Shown: piece after piece, positions 50,035 through 58,834 of the stretch | How positions within the stretch are numbered: position 1 is the first letter of the stretch | Layout: the number at the start of each line of letters is the position of its first letter | Origin: an uncultured Muribaculaceae bacterium | GTDB lineage: Bacteria > Bacteroidota > Bacteroidia > Bacteroidales > Muribaculaceae | Direction: 5' to 3' | NCBI GenBank assembly: GCA_904501735.1 | Contig: CAJGBY010000001.1 | Location: 62,001 to 126,000, forward strand | DNA: 64,000 nt | The notes under the pieces: generated by a model | What the model was told of the DNA's origin: nothing | Databases searched by the model: none | The model's input: the letters and a program-made list of their open reading frames with translations, nothing else | Position numbers and translations under genes: made by a program

Positions 50035-52980
50035 TTATTTCTTGATAACCTTAGTAGATTGGTCGTTAGCCTTAAGAATGTAGATTCCAGCAGGTAGATT
50101 GTCTACATTCAATGTAGCTTGGTTACCATTTACAAGAACATCGGCACCCACTTGTGCACCAGCAAGGTTGAATAGAGCGATGTCAGCGATGTCTTGGCCT
50201 GCAGTAACTGTTACATTGCTTACGGCAGGATTAGGATATACCTTCAAAGCAGCTTTTTCAGCAACTTCAATATCTTCTACACCTGTAGATACAGCGTTCT
50301 TGTTGTATAATTTGTAAACAGCCATACCATTAGCAGGGCAATATTGATATACATAGCAGCTGTGGTCGTCGATCTTTTCGGCGCGTACCCAGTTTGCTAC
50401 TGAATAGTTACCACCTGTAGTGTAGCCAAGAGTACCGATAGGCTCGATGTTTGCAATCACCTTGTCTTCGCTCATATCGCGCACAGTGAACCCACCCTTA
50501 TAGTTGGCACCACTACTATGCATAAAGATTTCGTGTCCACTTAGAACCAAGTATTCGCCACCAACAGAGCTATTGCGTGCAGGTTGAGTAGTAGAAGCGC
50601 TACCCGTCATGTAAGGTTTGGTAGTATCATTGTTGAATAGGTAGTAACCATCGCTACGTACTTGGTAAAGCCACTTTTCAGGATTATTTTCCATTGGGAT
50701 AACATAACCTGCAGTAGAACCAGTGATAGAAAGACCTGTATAAGAATTGGTTGCAGTAACTTTACCTTCTACCATAGTGATAACGCATACAGCAGTTTGC
50801 TTGTTAGGGAACATATAAATGTAACCACCTTCCTTGCCAAGAACATTGCCTGATGCACTGATGAAATTGGTTTGACCAGTGAGAGGAATTTCAATATCAA
50901 GTTCGATAGGAGTACTTGGATTTTCGATAGTAGCACCTGCAGGGTAGATGATGAACTTGTGTTCAGCACCAGTGTCTTTGTCGTTACGAATAACAACATT
51001 ACCAGCGTCGTCGCAGTCGCAACCCCAACCGCTACCACCAGCTAAGCTACCAAGATATTGAGCTTCGCTACCGAATAGGTGAAGTTTCTTTTCTACGCAG
51101 TTGTTTACATAGAAAATGCCATTGTGAGCTGAGCCTTGTTGAGCATTAGAACCATCGATGTTAGATGGTGCGTTGCCAAGAGTTGTACTCTTTTCCCAAA
51201 CAGGTTCCCAAACAAATTCTACTTCTTCAGATGGTTTAGGTTCTTCGCCTGCAGTAGAATCGTACATTTTGTAAACAGCCATACCATTAGCAGGACAATA
51301 TTGATAAATATAGCAGCTATATTCGTCGATGCGTTCGATGTTAATCCAGTTACCACAAGTCTTGTTACCGCCATCAACATATCCAAGCGAACCGATAGGG
51401 TCAATATTATCAACCACAGTGCCCAAACTCAAATCGCGCACAGTGAAACCACCTTTGTAGTGAGCACCACTATTGTGGATGAAAATTTCTTTTTCGCCAA
51501 GAGTGGTGTAAGCACCACCGATAGTAGTGTTGCGATTAGGAGCAGAGGCTGAGAGTGAACCTGTAAGCAATTCGGCGTTAGTTCCATTAGTGTAAGTGTA
51601 GTATCCCTTTGCACGAATTTGGTAAATCCATTGTTCTGGATTGTTATTCTTAGGAATTACATAGCCTTCAATAGTACCAGTGAGAGAAAGTTCGCCAGAT
51701 TGTTTAGTTTCGGTTACAACACCATTAGCAACAGCGATAATATTCACTGCAGTGTTGCCAGTAGGGTAAGTGTAGATGTAACCACCATCGCCCAATACAT
51801 TACCTGATGCTGAGAATACATTAGATTGTCCACCAACAGGAACTGTTACATCGATGTTGACTGGTGAGCCAGGGTTTTCGACAGTAGCTCCAGCAGGATA
51901 GATCATAAAGCTGTGAGCAGTTTCGTGAACAGAGTCGGTGCGAATGATGATGTTACCAGCGTCGTCGATTGCACATCCTCGTCCTATACTACCAGGAATG
52001 CTACCAAGGCAACCTGTCTTATCGAAAATGTAAAGTTTTTTTTCGTTGTGGTTGTGAACATAGAATTTTTGGTCGTGTCCACCGCCTTGAAGAGCATAAA
52101 TACCATCGATGTTTTCGGGAGCGTTGCCAAGAGTTGTACTCTTTTCCCACACTACTTCAACTTTAACGACAGATTCTTCTTCAAGAACGATTTCAGGAAG
52201 ACTTGCAGGATCGAGATAGTCGGTAGTAATGAAATCGCAACCATAACCACCATAGATAGAGTAGTTGGTGTTGTTGTTAATAGTCCACACATTTACAGGC
52301 AAACCTGCATCTTGGTATTTCTTTACAGCGTCGCGATTGATTTCGGAACCTGTAGCAGAGTCGATACCGATACCCCAAGTGTTGCACCATTCAAATGAAC
52401 TTGCAAATGATGATGAATAGCAAAGGAATTGCAATTTAATGTCGGGATAATTGGTTTTGATGTATTGAAGACAAGCCTTCATTGATGTGAGGATAATACA
52501 TGAGCTACGGAAGCCCTTATCTTCGATAACCTTGATTAAGTTAGGAATACCTGAGCAGTCGTTAGAGTTGATACCAGTAGCCCACTTAAGTTCGATAAGA
52601 GGTTTTACATTGTATTGAGTACAAATATCGAGGTATTCTTCGAGAGAGCAAAGATGACCTGTGTACTTCACTCCACCACGAGTTTGTGAAAGAGTTTCGG
52701 CTTGAAGAGCTTCGAGTGTGCTGCTTGCGATAGTAAGAGTACCGCCCCAAGTGGTTAGGTCGTCGTTGTGACAACACACATGTTTACCATCTTTAGTAAC
52801 CTTAACATCGGTTTCGAGGTATTCGTAACCTTTTTTCGCACCATTGATAAACGCTTCGGCTGAGTTTTCAAGTCCCCAGTAGCTTCCTCGGTGTCCCACG
52901 AGGATAGGCTTGTGTACTTCGGCCGTGATGCACATCGCAAACATTACGATGGCCACAAATAGTGTACAGATTCGTTTCAT
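50035..52980 (-). CDS. secreted glycerophosphodiester phosphodiesterase with duplicated domain and T9SS sorting domain
   Basis: 981 residues. A Sec signal peptide (about 1-20) is followed by a GDPD domain (about 22-262) with GHRGSYWGLEN (catalytic His30-Arg31, Glu38), the YLETDVK pair and a CHNDD His. Two copies of a domain of about 310 residues follow, each opening with VWEKSTTLGNAP (from about residues 277 and 595) and closing with the YQYCPANGMAVYK segment. The C-terminal 75 residues are a type A T9SS sorting domain (VYPNPAVSNVTVT, LPAGIYILK, STKVIKK). It likely cleaves glycerophosphodiesters or teichoic-acid-like polymers at the surface. Confidence 0.82.
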   Translation of the reverse strand: MKRICTLFVAIVMFAMCITAEVHKPILVGHRGSYWGLENSAEAFINGAKKGYEYLETDVKVTKDGKHVCCHNDDLTTWGGTLTIASSTLEALQAETLSQTRGGVKYTGHLCSLEEYLDICTQYNVKPLIELKWATGINSNDCSGIPNLIKVIEDKGFRSSCIILTSMKACLQYIKTNYPDIKLQFLCYSSSFASSFEWCNTWGIGIDSATGSEINRDAVKKYQDAGLPVNVWTINNNTNYSIYGGYGCDFITTDYLDPASLPEIVLEEESVVKVEVVWEKSTTLGNAPENIDGIYALQGGGHDQKFYVHNHNEKKLYIFDKTGCLGSIPGSIGRGCAIDDAGNIIIRTDSVHETAHSFMIYPAGATVENPGSPVNIDVTVPVGGQSNVFSASGNVLGDGGYIYTYPTGNTAVNIIAVANGVVTETKQSGELSLTGTIEGYVIPKNNNPEQWIYQIRAKGYYTYTNGTNAELLTGSLSASAPNRNTTIGGAYTTLGEKEIFIHNSGAHYKGGFTVRDLSLGTVVDNIDPIGSLGYVDGGNKTCGNWINIERIDEYSCYIYQYCPANGMAVYKMYDSTAGEEPKPSEEVEFVWEPVWEKSTTLGNAPSNIDGSNAQQGSAHNGIFYVNNCVEKKLHLFGSEAQYLGSLAGGSGWGCDCDDAGNVVIRNDKDTGAEHKFIIYPAGATIENPSTPIELDIEIPLTGQTNFISASGNVLGKEGGYIYMFPNKQTAVCVITMVEGKVTATNSYTGLSITGSTAGYVIPMENNPEKWLYQVRSDGYYLFNNDTTKPYMTGSASTTQPARNSSVGGEYLVLSGHEIFMHSSGANYKGGFTVRDMSEDKVIANIEPIGTLGYTTGGNYSVANWVRAEKIDDHSCYVYQYCPANGMAVYKLYNKNAVSTGVEDIEVAEKAALKVYPNPAVSNVTVTAGQDIADIALFNLAGAQVGADVLVNGNQATLNVDNLPAGIYILKANDQSTKVIKK

Positions 52981-53014
52981 TTTGTTAAGTTTTTAGGTTT
53001 ATATTAGTTGTTTG

Positions 53015-53722
53015 TTATAGTTTCATGTTGTCGAGATAGCTGTAATATCCACTTTGTGCTACAATGATGTGGTCGAGGAGTGGAACTCCTATGGCTTCGC
53101 CACCTTTGCGCAGATTCTCGGTGATGATATTGTCCTGCTGACTTGGTGTGAGGTTGCCCGAAGGGTGGTTGTGCACAGCAATGAAGCTATCGGCAAGTTC
53201 TTGGAGAACAGTTTTTAGGACGATTTTGATGTCAACCGTTGTTCCTGCTGTTCCACCACTACTTATGCAGTGTTTGCCAACGATTCGTTTAGCGCGATTG
53301 AGCGTGAGAATCCAAAATTCTTCGTTGGGAAGGTCGCGAAGGTCATCTTTGATGTAGTCGAACACTTTCTTGGAATCGGTGATGAGAGGTCGCTCCTCGT
53401 AATGGTCCTCTTCGCGATAACGACGCGCAATTTCAAGAGCTGCAAGTATGGTTTCGGCTTTAGCTTTGCCGATGCCATGAAATGAATGCGTGAGGTCTTT
53501 GATGTTGCGACGCCCTAAATTGTATAGTTTGTTGTCGTAGGTGTTGAGAATGCGTTGGCACAGGTCGACAACCGATTCGCCACGACTGCCACTACCCACA
53601 AGGATGGCTAATAGTTCGGCCGTGGTGAGCGCACGAAATCCTAATCGCTCGGCTTTTTCGCGAGGACGATCCTCAAGGGCGAGGTCTTTGATGGCTCGTG
53701 TGTATTGATTGTCGGCGTTCAT
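53015..53722 (-). CDS. radC: RadC family JAB/MPN protein
   Basis: 235 residues. An N-terminal HhH region (RALTTAELLAILVGSG, FHGIGKAKAETI) is followed by the RadC JAMM metalloprotease-like domain with the AVHNHPSG motif and a downstream Ser/Asp (LTPSQQD). Despite its name the DNA-repair role is doubtful. It starts 12 bases after a glycosyltransferase gene and may be co-transcribed. Full length. Confidence 0.92.
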   Translation of the reverse strand: MNADNQYTRAIKDLALEDRPREKAERLGFRALTTAELLAILVGSGSRGESVVDLCQRILNTYDNKLYNLGRRNIKDLTHSFHGIGKAKAETILAALEIARRYREEDHYEERPLITDSKKVFDYIKDDLRDLPNEEFWILTLNRAKRIVGKHCISSGGTAGTTVDIKIVLKTVLQELADSFIAVHNHPSGNLTPSQQDNIITENLRKGGEAIGVPLLDHIIVAQSGYYSYLDNMKL

Positions 53723-53734
53723 AGTACAAACGGA

Positions 53735-54733
53735 TTACTTACCTTTTCGTATTATTATTTCTTCTTCGATGTTGCGTCCATGACCAAGCAATATTTTCCA
53801 TACATAGGCCTTGATGAAACCACAACCGTAGGCACCAAGTTGGATAATGCTTGTGATGACTGCAAGTGAGCCTATCTTAATGCTTCGAGTGGAGAATATC
53901 GCAGTAATCCACACTGCAAGCAAGTAGGCTACGAGAGGTATTATTGCCCACCAATGCCATAGTAGGGCAAGGATTATCATGGCTGCACTACCGAGCACGA
54001 AGAATGCAGGAAGGCAGTGAACTAATTTCATTGAACCAGGGTAGAGTAGCTTCAGTGTGATGCGCGACATACCAAAAACATAGGTTTGACGCCAGAATTT
54101 AGGCAAAGAAGTGCGTCGTTTGTGATAGACATAGGCATCGCGAATGAGCTGAATGCTGAAATTGGCTTGGCGAATGCGCGTACTCATGTCGATGTCTTCG
54201 GAGAACATCTCGCGAAATCCTCCCACAGTTTCCCATACCTTGCGAGAATATCCCATGTTGAATGAGCGAGGGACAAATTTTTCCATTTGCACCTTTCCAC
54301 CGCGTATACCACCTGTAGTGAGGAACGATGTCATGCTGTAATTGATAGCTTTTTGAACATCGGTAAACGAGTCGTGGGCAGCATCAGGACCACCAAAGCA
54401 GTCGGTGTAGTTTTCTTTCAATCGTTTGCTCAATGCATCGAAATATCCTTCGGGAATGACGCAGTCGGAGTCGAAGAAGATGAAATATTCGCCGCGCGCG
54501 CGTTCGATGCCATAGTTGCGTGCAATGCTACGCCCTTCGTTGCTTTTGTGGTAGTATTGTAAGTCAAGGCGGTCGGCATATTGGTCGGCAATATGCTTGC
54601 AAGGCTCGGTAGAACCGTCTTCAACGAGAATAATCTCGAAGTCGCGGTTGGTTTGTCGTGAAAGACTTTCGAGCAGGTCGCTCACCTCGTCGATGCGATT
54701 ATATACAGGTACAATTACTGAAAAATAAGGCAT
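53735..54733 (-). CDS. membrane-associated family 2 glycosyltransferase
   Basis: 332 residues. GT2 features: FSVIVPVYNRIDE, EDGSTEP and FFDSDCVIPEG. Three hydrophobic helices occupy the C-terminal third (about residues 225-310). EDIDMSTRIR is the catalytic-base region. It is far from the capsule locus, so it probably serves another glycoconjugate (LPS, glycolipid or protein glycan). Substrate unknown. It is first in a two-gene unit with radC. Confidence 0.85.
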   Translation of the reverse strand: MPYFSVIVPVYNRIDEVSDLLESLSRQTNRDFEIILVEDGSTEPCKHIADQYADRLDLQYYHKSNEGRSIARNYGIERARGEYFIFFDSDCVIPEGYFDALSKRLKENYTDCFGGPDAAHDSFTDVQKAINYSMTSFLTTGGIRGGKVQMEKFVPRSFNMGYSRKVWETVGGFREMFSEDIDMSTRIRQANFSIQLIRDAYVYHKRRTSLPKFWRQTYVFGMSRITLKLLYPGSMKLVHCLPAFFVLGSAAMIILALLWHWWAIIPLVAYLLAVWITAIFSTRSIKIGSLAVITSIIQLGAYGCGFIKAYVWKILLGHGRNIEEEIIIRKGK

Positions 54734-54760
54734 AAGTAATGTTGTCGTTAGTTAACTTTA

Positions 54761-54768
54761 CAAATTTA
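54761..54768 (-). promoter_or_regulatory. -7 promoter box of the GT2/radC unit
   Basis: The minus strand reads TAAATTTG, 27 bases upstream of the ATG at 54733. Its upstream region is AT-rich without an exact TTTG. Confidence 0.5.
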
Positions 54769-54788
54769 AACAATAATTATTAATAAAA

Positions 54789-54817
54789 AAAGGATTGCGC
54801 TAAAAACGCAACCCTTT
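54789..54817 (-). terminator. terminator after alanine dehydrogenase
   Basis: An 11-bp stem with one A-C mismatch (54789-54799 with 54807-54817); the minus-strand continuation is TTTTTTTATTA. It lies 21 bases past the stop of ald. Confidence 0.8.
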
Positions 54818-54838
54818 GAGTTGATAATTTATGTTTTA

Positions 54839-55954
54839 TTATGCAAGAACTTCTTTTACAGGAGTGTATTCAAGACCGAATACCTTAGCCACAGCTTCAA
54901 ATGTAACCTTACCTTCAACCATGTTTAGACCTTTAGCAAGAGCAGGGTCGTCTTGACAAGCCTTCTTCCAACCCTTGTCGGCAAGGCGAAGAGCATAAGG
55001 AAGAGTTGCATTGCTAAGAGCGATAGTAGATGTGTAAGGTACAGCACCAGGAATGTTGGCTACAGCATAGTGAACCACACCGTCAATGATGTAAGTAGGT
55101 TCAGAGTGAGTAGTAGGGTGAGATGTTTCGAAGCAACCACCTTGGTCGATAGCAACATCGACAAGCACAGTACCAGGTTTCATCAACTTAAGCATATCGC
55201 GTGTGATGAGGTGAGGAGCCTTGTCGCCAGGAATAAGAACAGAACCAACGATTAGGTCGATGTGGCCAAGTTCCATATTGATGTTGTGGCTGTTGCTATA
55301 GATTGTCTTTACATTCTTAGGAAGAACATCAGAAAGATAGCGTAGACGCTTCAAGTTGATGTCGGTAATCATTACTTCAGCGCCCATACCAGCAGCCATA
55401 ATAGCAGCTTGTGTACCTACAGTACCAGCACCAAGTACCAATACTCTTGCAGGGCGAACGCCAGGAACACCACCCATAAGTTTGCCTTTACCACCTTGAG
55501 GTTTTTCGAGGAATCGAGCACCTTCTTGAATTGACATACGACCAGCAACTTCGCTCATAGGGATAAGAAGAGGAAGTGATCCGTCGTCAAGTTGCACTGT
55601 TTCGTAAGCAAGACACACTGCTTTGCGTTGCTTCATCGCAAGAGTAAGAGTTTCGTCGCAAGCAAAGTGGAAATATGTGAAAAGAAGTTGTCCTTCCTTG
55701 ATAAGTTCGTATTCAGGTTCGATAGGTTCTTTAACTTTCACTATCATATCGGCGATAGCGTACACATCGGCAATAGTAGGTAGAATTTTTGCTCCGTAAT
55801 CGATATATTCTTGGTCGGAAAAACCTGAGTTTTCGCCCGCAGTGTGTTGCACATATACTGTGTGACCGCGCTTAACAAGTTCTTTAACTCCAGCAGGTGT
55901 TAAACCTACGCGACTCTCATTGTTTTTAATTTCTTTAGGAATACCAACTATCAT
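54839..55954 (-). CDS. ald: alanine dehydrogenase
   Basis: 371 residues. The N-terminus GIPKEIKNNESRVGLTP contains the conserved Arg; FTYFHFACDE carries the substrate-binding His; VLGAGTVGTQAA is the NAD-binding Rossmann loop; and DVAIDQGGCFETS is the AlaDH/PNT signature. It interconverts L-alanine with pyruvate and ammonia using NAD. It is a single-gene unit with a 214-base upstream gap in which I see no clear promoter. Confidence 0.94.
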   Translation of the reverse strand: MIVGIPKEIKNNESRVGLTPAGVKELVKRGHTVYVQHTAGENSGFSDQEYIDYGAKILPTIADVYAIADMIVKVKEPIEPEYELIKEGQLLFTYFHFACDETLTLAMKQRKAVCLAYETVQLDDGSLPLLIPMSEVAGRMSIQEGARFLEKPQGGKGKLMGGVPGVRPARVLVLGAGTVGTQAAIMAAGMGAEVMITDINLKRLRYLSDVLPKNVKTIYSNSHNINMELGHIDLIVGSVLIPGDKAPHLITRDMLKLMKPGTVLVDVAIDQGGCFETSHPTTHSEPTYIIDGVVHYAVANIPGAVPYTSTIALSNATLPYALRLADKGWKKACQDDPALAKGLNMVEGKVTFEAVAKVFGLEYTPVKEVLA

Positions 55955-56111
55955 AATGGTAAGTTTTTAGGTGTTAATACTAAGGTTTATAAGTAGATTC
56001 TATTCTGAACCTAAATTCGAGGCGAAATTTAGCAATTTTCTTTGAAAATATTATTATTGATAAGCAAATTTTTTAGGATGTTTGACAACTATGTTTTTGG
56101 GCATAAAAAAA

Positions 56112-56136
56112 GACGCAAGCATTAGTTGCTTGCGTC
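56112..56136 (-). terminator. terminator after efp
   Basis: A perfect 10-bp stem (56112-56121 with 56127-56136) with a TTAGT loop is followed on the minus strand by TTTTTTTATG. It lies 32 bases past the efp stop. Confidence 0.88.
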
Positions 56137-56168
56137 AATATTCTGTTTTTATGTATTGTGAGCTTTAA

Positions 56169-56735
56169 TTAAGCCTTAACACGACCTACATAAGAACCAT
56201 CGCGAGTGTCAACTTCGATAGTTTCACCTTCGCCGATGAAAAGAGGTACACGCACTGTTGCACCAGTTTCAACTGTAGCTGGCTTCAAAGTGTTAGTAGC
56301 AGTATCACCCTTAAGACCTGGTTCAGTGTAAGTAATCTTAAGAGTAGTCTTAACAGGCATTTCAGCGTAAAGTACAGTATCAGTAGAAGCGTCAGAAACT
56401 ACAGAAACAGTATCACCTTCTTTCATGAAGTCAACGCCAGTAACAAGGTCGCGAGCGATAGGCACTTGTTCGAAAGTTTCGTTATTCATGAAGATAAGGT
56501 CGCCACCATCAGCATAAAGGAATTGGTGGTCGCGGCGTTCTACGCGCACATCTTCAAGTTTTTCACCGATGTTGAAGCGGCGTTCCAAAACGCGACCGTC
56601 AACAACGTCCTTAAGCTTGGTACGCATGAAAGTGTTACCCTTACCAGGCTTAACATGTAGGAATTCAATACAGAAATAAAGACGGCCGTCCATACGGATA
56701 CAAGTACCGTTCTTGATGTCTTGAGCGTTCATCAT
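56169..56735 (-). CDS. efp: translation elongation factor P
   Basis: 188 residues in three beta-barrel domains. The domain I loop LHVKPGKGNTF presents a Lys at the tip, the site that receives modification in many bacteria. YTEPGLKGDTA, closing with TRDGSYVGRV, completes the EF-P signature. It relieves ribosome stalling at proline stretches. Two adjacent ATGs (56735 and 56732) are possible starts. Divergent from rpmH with an ordinary promoter at 56796. Confidence 0.95.
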   Translation of the reverse strand: MMNAQDIKNGTCIRMDGRLYFCIEFLHVKPGKGNTFMRTKLKDVVDGRVLERRFNIGEKLEDVRVERRDHQFLYADGGDLIFMNNETFEQVPIARDLVTGVDFMKEGDTVSVVSDASTDTVLYAEMPVKTTLKITYTEPGLKGDTATNTLKPATVETGATVRVPLFIGEGETIEVDTRDGSYVGRVKA

Positions 56736-56795
56736 AATGCTTTCTCGAAATTTATTTTTTTTGAAAATTATTGTGTTATCGAATCAAATCGAGTG

Positions 56796-56803
56796 CAAAA
56801 TTA
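56796..56803 (-). promoter_or_regulatory. -7 promoter box of efp
   Basis: The minus strand reads TAATTTTG, 60 bases upstream of the efp ATG, giving a leader of about 50 bases. Confidence 0.55.
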
Positions 56804-56853
56804 ATCAGATTTAGTAAAAAACGCAAAAAAGTTGCATGTAAAAATCAATTACA

Positions 56854-56885
56854 TTTGTTTATTTGCGAAAAAGTGCCTAATTTTG
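56854..56885 (+). promoter_or_regulatory. promoter of rpmH
   Basis: TTTG at 56854-56857, 20 bases, then TAATTTTG at 56878-56885, 45 bases upstream of the rpmH ATG. Good match to the phylum consensus. Confidence 0.7.
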
Positions 56886-56930
56886 CAATCCGAAAGTTGA
56901 AAATAAGTAAAACAAAATAAAAATAGAGTA

Positions 56931-57086
56931 ATGAAAAGAACATTCCAACCTTCAAACAGAAAGAAAGCTAATAAGCACGGTTTCCGTCTTAGAATGAAGA
57001 CAGCTAACGGTCGTAAGGTATTGGCACGTCGTCGTGCAAAGGGTCGTTACAGCCTTTCAGTATCTGATTCAGTTTACAAGCACTAA
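56931..57086 (+). CDS. rpmH: 50S ribosomal protein L34
   Basis: A 51-residue basic protein read directly from the sequence: it begins MKRTFQPSNRKKANKHGF, continues with RLRMKTANGRKVLARRRAKG and ends SDSVYKH. This is the conserved L34 core with a slightly longer C-terminus, normal for Bacteroidetes. The usual partner rnpA is not downstream; the next 188 bases hold a weak hairpin around 57093-57126, a terminator and a promoter. Confidence 0.95.
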   Translation: MKRTFQPSNRKKANKHGFRLRMKTANGRKVLARRRAKGRYSLSVSDSVYKH

Positions 57087-57161
57087 TCAGTAGCTGTTCC
57101 GCGCGTGAGCGTAATCGGCTGAGCTTTCCTAAATTGGAGGGCGAGGTATAAACGAAAAACT

Positions 57162-57193
57162 CCGTTGTTATCAATGAGAAAAGATAATAACGG
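57162..57193 (+). terminator. terminator after rpmH
   Basis: An 11-bp stem with one G-T pair (57162-57172 with 57183-57193) and a 10-base loop is followed by TTGTTTTTGTG. Confidence 0.8.
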
Positions 57194-57235
57194 TTGTTTT
57201 TGTGTATATATGTGAGAGATTTATAGAAAAATAAT

Positions 57236-57243
57236 TATCTTTG
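57236..57243 (+). promoter_or_regulatory. -7 promoter box of the LmbE-type gene
   Basis: TATCTTTG, 31 bases before the ATG at 57275. The -33 region lacks an exact TTTG. Confidence 0.55.
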
Positions 57244-57274
57244 CGAACACATAAATCGTAAAAATAATATATCT

Positions 57275-58027
57275 ATGAATCGACGAGATATGCTAAAGAC
57301 AGCAGGATTGGCTGTGGCTGGAGCAACATTATTAGGCGCAGAAGCTTTTGCAAGCGAAAACAAAAAACAATCGAAATATAGGAAAGCATTGGTGATAGGC
57401 GCGCATCCTGATGATCCTGAAGGTAATGTGGGAGGTACAATGTTGCGCTTGCGACAAGCTGGCTGGGAAGTGGTATCGGTTTATCTCACTCGTGGTGAGG
57501 GTGGTATAAAAGGTAAAAATAATGACGAAGCAGCAGCAATACGCTCGCAAGAAGCAATAAATGCGTGCAAAATCCTTGACGCTCGCCCTGTGTTTATGAC
57601 TCAAATAGATGGTAATACCGAAATAAACAAAGCGCGTTATGCCGAAATGAGAGAGCTAATAGCCAACGAGAATCCTGATATTGTGTTTACGCATTGGCCT
57701 ATTGACGGACATCCCGACCATCGAGTGTGCTCGATTTTGGTGTTTGATGCGTGGCGTCGTCTAAATTATAATTTTGAATTGTTCTATTTTGAGACTATGA
57801 ATGGCACGCAAACGCAGTATTTCCAACCTACCGACTATGTAGATATATCGGCTGTGGCAGACCAGAAGCACGAGGCTTACTATTGCCACGAGAGTCAAAA
57901 TACTCGCAAATCATATAAGGGCTGGCATTGCCATAGCGAAAAGTTCAGAGGATTGGAGTTTCGTTGTGATAGAGCCGAGGCTTTTATACATATGCGTCGC
58001 AACGGCAGTGATATTTTCGAAGAGTAA
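57275..58027 (+). CDS. Tat-exported PIG-L/LmbE-family deacetylase
   Basis: 250 residues. The N-terminus MNRRDMLKTAGLAVAGATL is a twin-arginine signal peptide, implying export of a folded metalloenzyme. The zinc motif GAHPDDPEGNVGG (HPDD) and the second motif DGHPDHR supply the metal ligands of PIG-L/LmbE N-acetylglucosaminyl deacetylases. It should deacetylate a GlcNAc-containing sugar or glycoconjugate in the periplasm. It is a single-gene unit between two terminators. Confidence 0.85.
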   Translation: MNRRDMLKTAGLAVAGATLLGAEAFASENKKQSKYRKALVIGAHPDDPEGNVGGTMLRLRQAGWEVVSVYLTRGEGGIKGKNNDEAAAIRSQEAINACKILDARPVFMTQIDGNTEINKARYAEMRELIANENPDIVFTHWPIDGHPDHRVCSILVFDAWRRLNYNFELFYFETMNGTQTQYFQPTDYVDISAVADQKHEAYYCHESQNTRKSYKGWHCHSEKFRGLEFRCDRAEAFIHMRRNGSDIFEE

Positions 58028-58044
58028 TTGCTGATAATGATTAT

Positions 58045-58080
58045 AAGAAAAGCTTATTTCGGAGGAAATAAGCTTTTCTT
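58045..58080. terminator. bidirectional terminator, LmbE gene / murU
   Basis: A perfect 15-bp stem (58045-58059 with 58066-58080) with a 6-base loop sits between two convergent genes, 18 bases after the + strand stop and 3 bases after the murU stop. Confidence 0.85.
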
Positions 58081-58082
58081 GT

Positions 58083-58826
58083 TTATTTTTGTTTGCCGTA
58101 GAATTCGTTGGCGAGGGTGAGAGTCTCGTGGCGACCAATATCAAACCATTCATATTTCGATGGGTTGTAACCTTGAATAGTGAGGTCGTGGCAACGGTCG
58201 ATGTAGAATGGAGTGATAGAGAATTTTGCTTCGTTGGTGTATCCATCAAGTGCATTGAATATGGTAGGCGAAATTATGTGAATACCTCCAAAGGCAAATT
58301 CTTGATATTCTTGGCTTGTGATGTCAAATCCATTAGGGCGAGTCTCACCAGTCTTTTTGTTGATCCAACCTTGTAGTTGGTTATTGTTGTCGAAGAGTAA
58401 ATATCGCTCAGTGATTCGGCTTTTTACGAGCAAGGTAGCATCGGCATTGCTTGCGCAGTGATGTTGATACATTGCTGAGAGGTCGAGAGTGGTGAGAATG
58501 TCGGCATTGTGCACGATGAAAGGTACACCATCGTCGAGCCATTGTCGTGCAGCAAGAATTCCACCACCAGTGTCGAGAAGTAGACCGCGCTCGTCGCTAA
58601 TTACTATGTTTTGCCCGAAATTGTCGTTTTTAGCGAGGAAATCAATGATTTGTTCTCCGAAATGATGCACATTCACTATGATATCGTGAAAGCCATAGTG
58701 CGCAAGATTTTCAATCACGCGTTGAAGCATAGGTTTGCCCGCAACGGGAACCATAGCTTTAGGCATATTGTCGGTTAGTGGTCGCAGGCGAGTGCCAAGT
58801 CCCGCTGCAAAAATCATTGCTTTCAT
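58083..58826 (-). CDS. murU: N-acetylmuramate-1-phosphate uridylyltransferase-like nucleotidyltransferase
   Basis: 247 residues. The N-terminal FAAGLGTRLRPLTDNMPKAMVPV is the nucleotidyltransferase signature loop, with the DxD-like HNADIL motif near residue 108. Length and pairing with the adjacent AmgK-like kinase (8-base gap) match the AmgK-MurU bypass, which makes UDP-MurNAc from recycled MurNAc. Such a recycling route is known from Tannerella. It is less likely to be a glucose-1-phosphate thymidylyltransferase. Confidence 0.82.
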   Translation of the reverse strand: MKAMIFAAGLGTRLRPLTDNMPKAMVPVAGKPMLQRVIENLAHYGFHDIIVNVHHFGEQIIDFLAKNDNFGQNIVISDERGLLLDTGGGILAARQWLDDGVPFIVHNADILTTLDLSAMYQHHCASNADATLLVKSRITERYLLFDNNNQLQGWINKKTGETRPNGFDITSQEYQEFAFGGIHIISPTIFNALDGYTNEAKFSITPFYIDRCHDLTIQGYNPSKYEWFDIGRHETLTLANEFYGKQK

Positions 58827-58834
58827 ACTCGATT

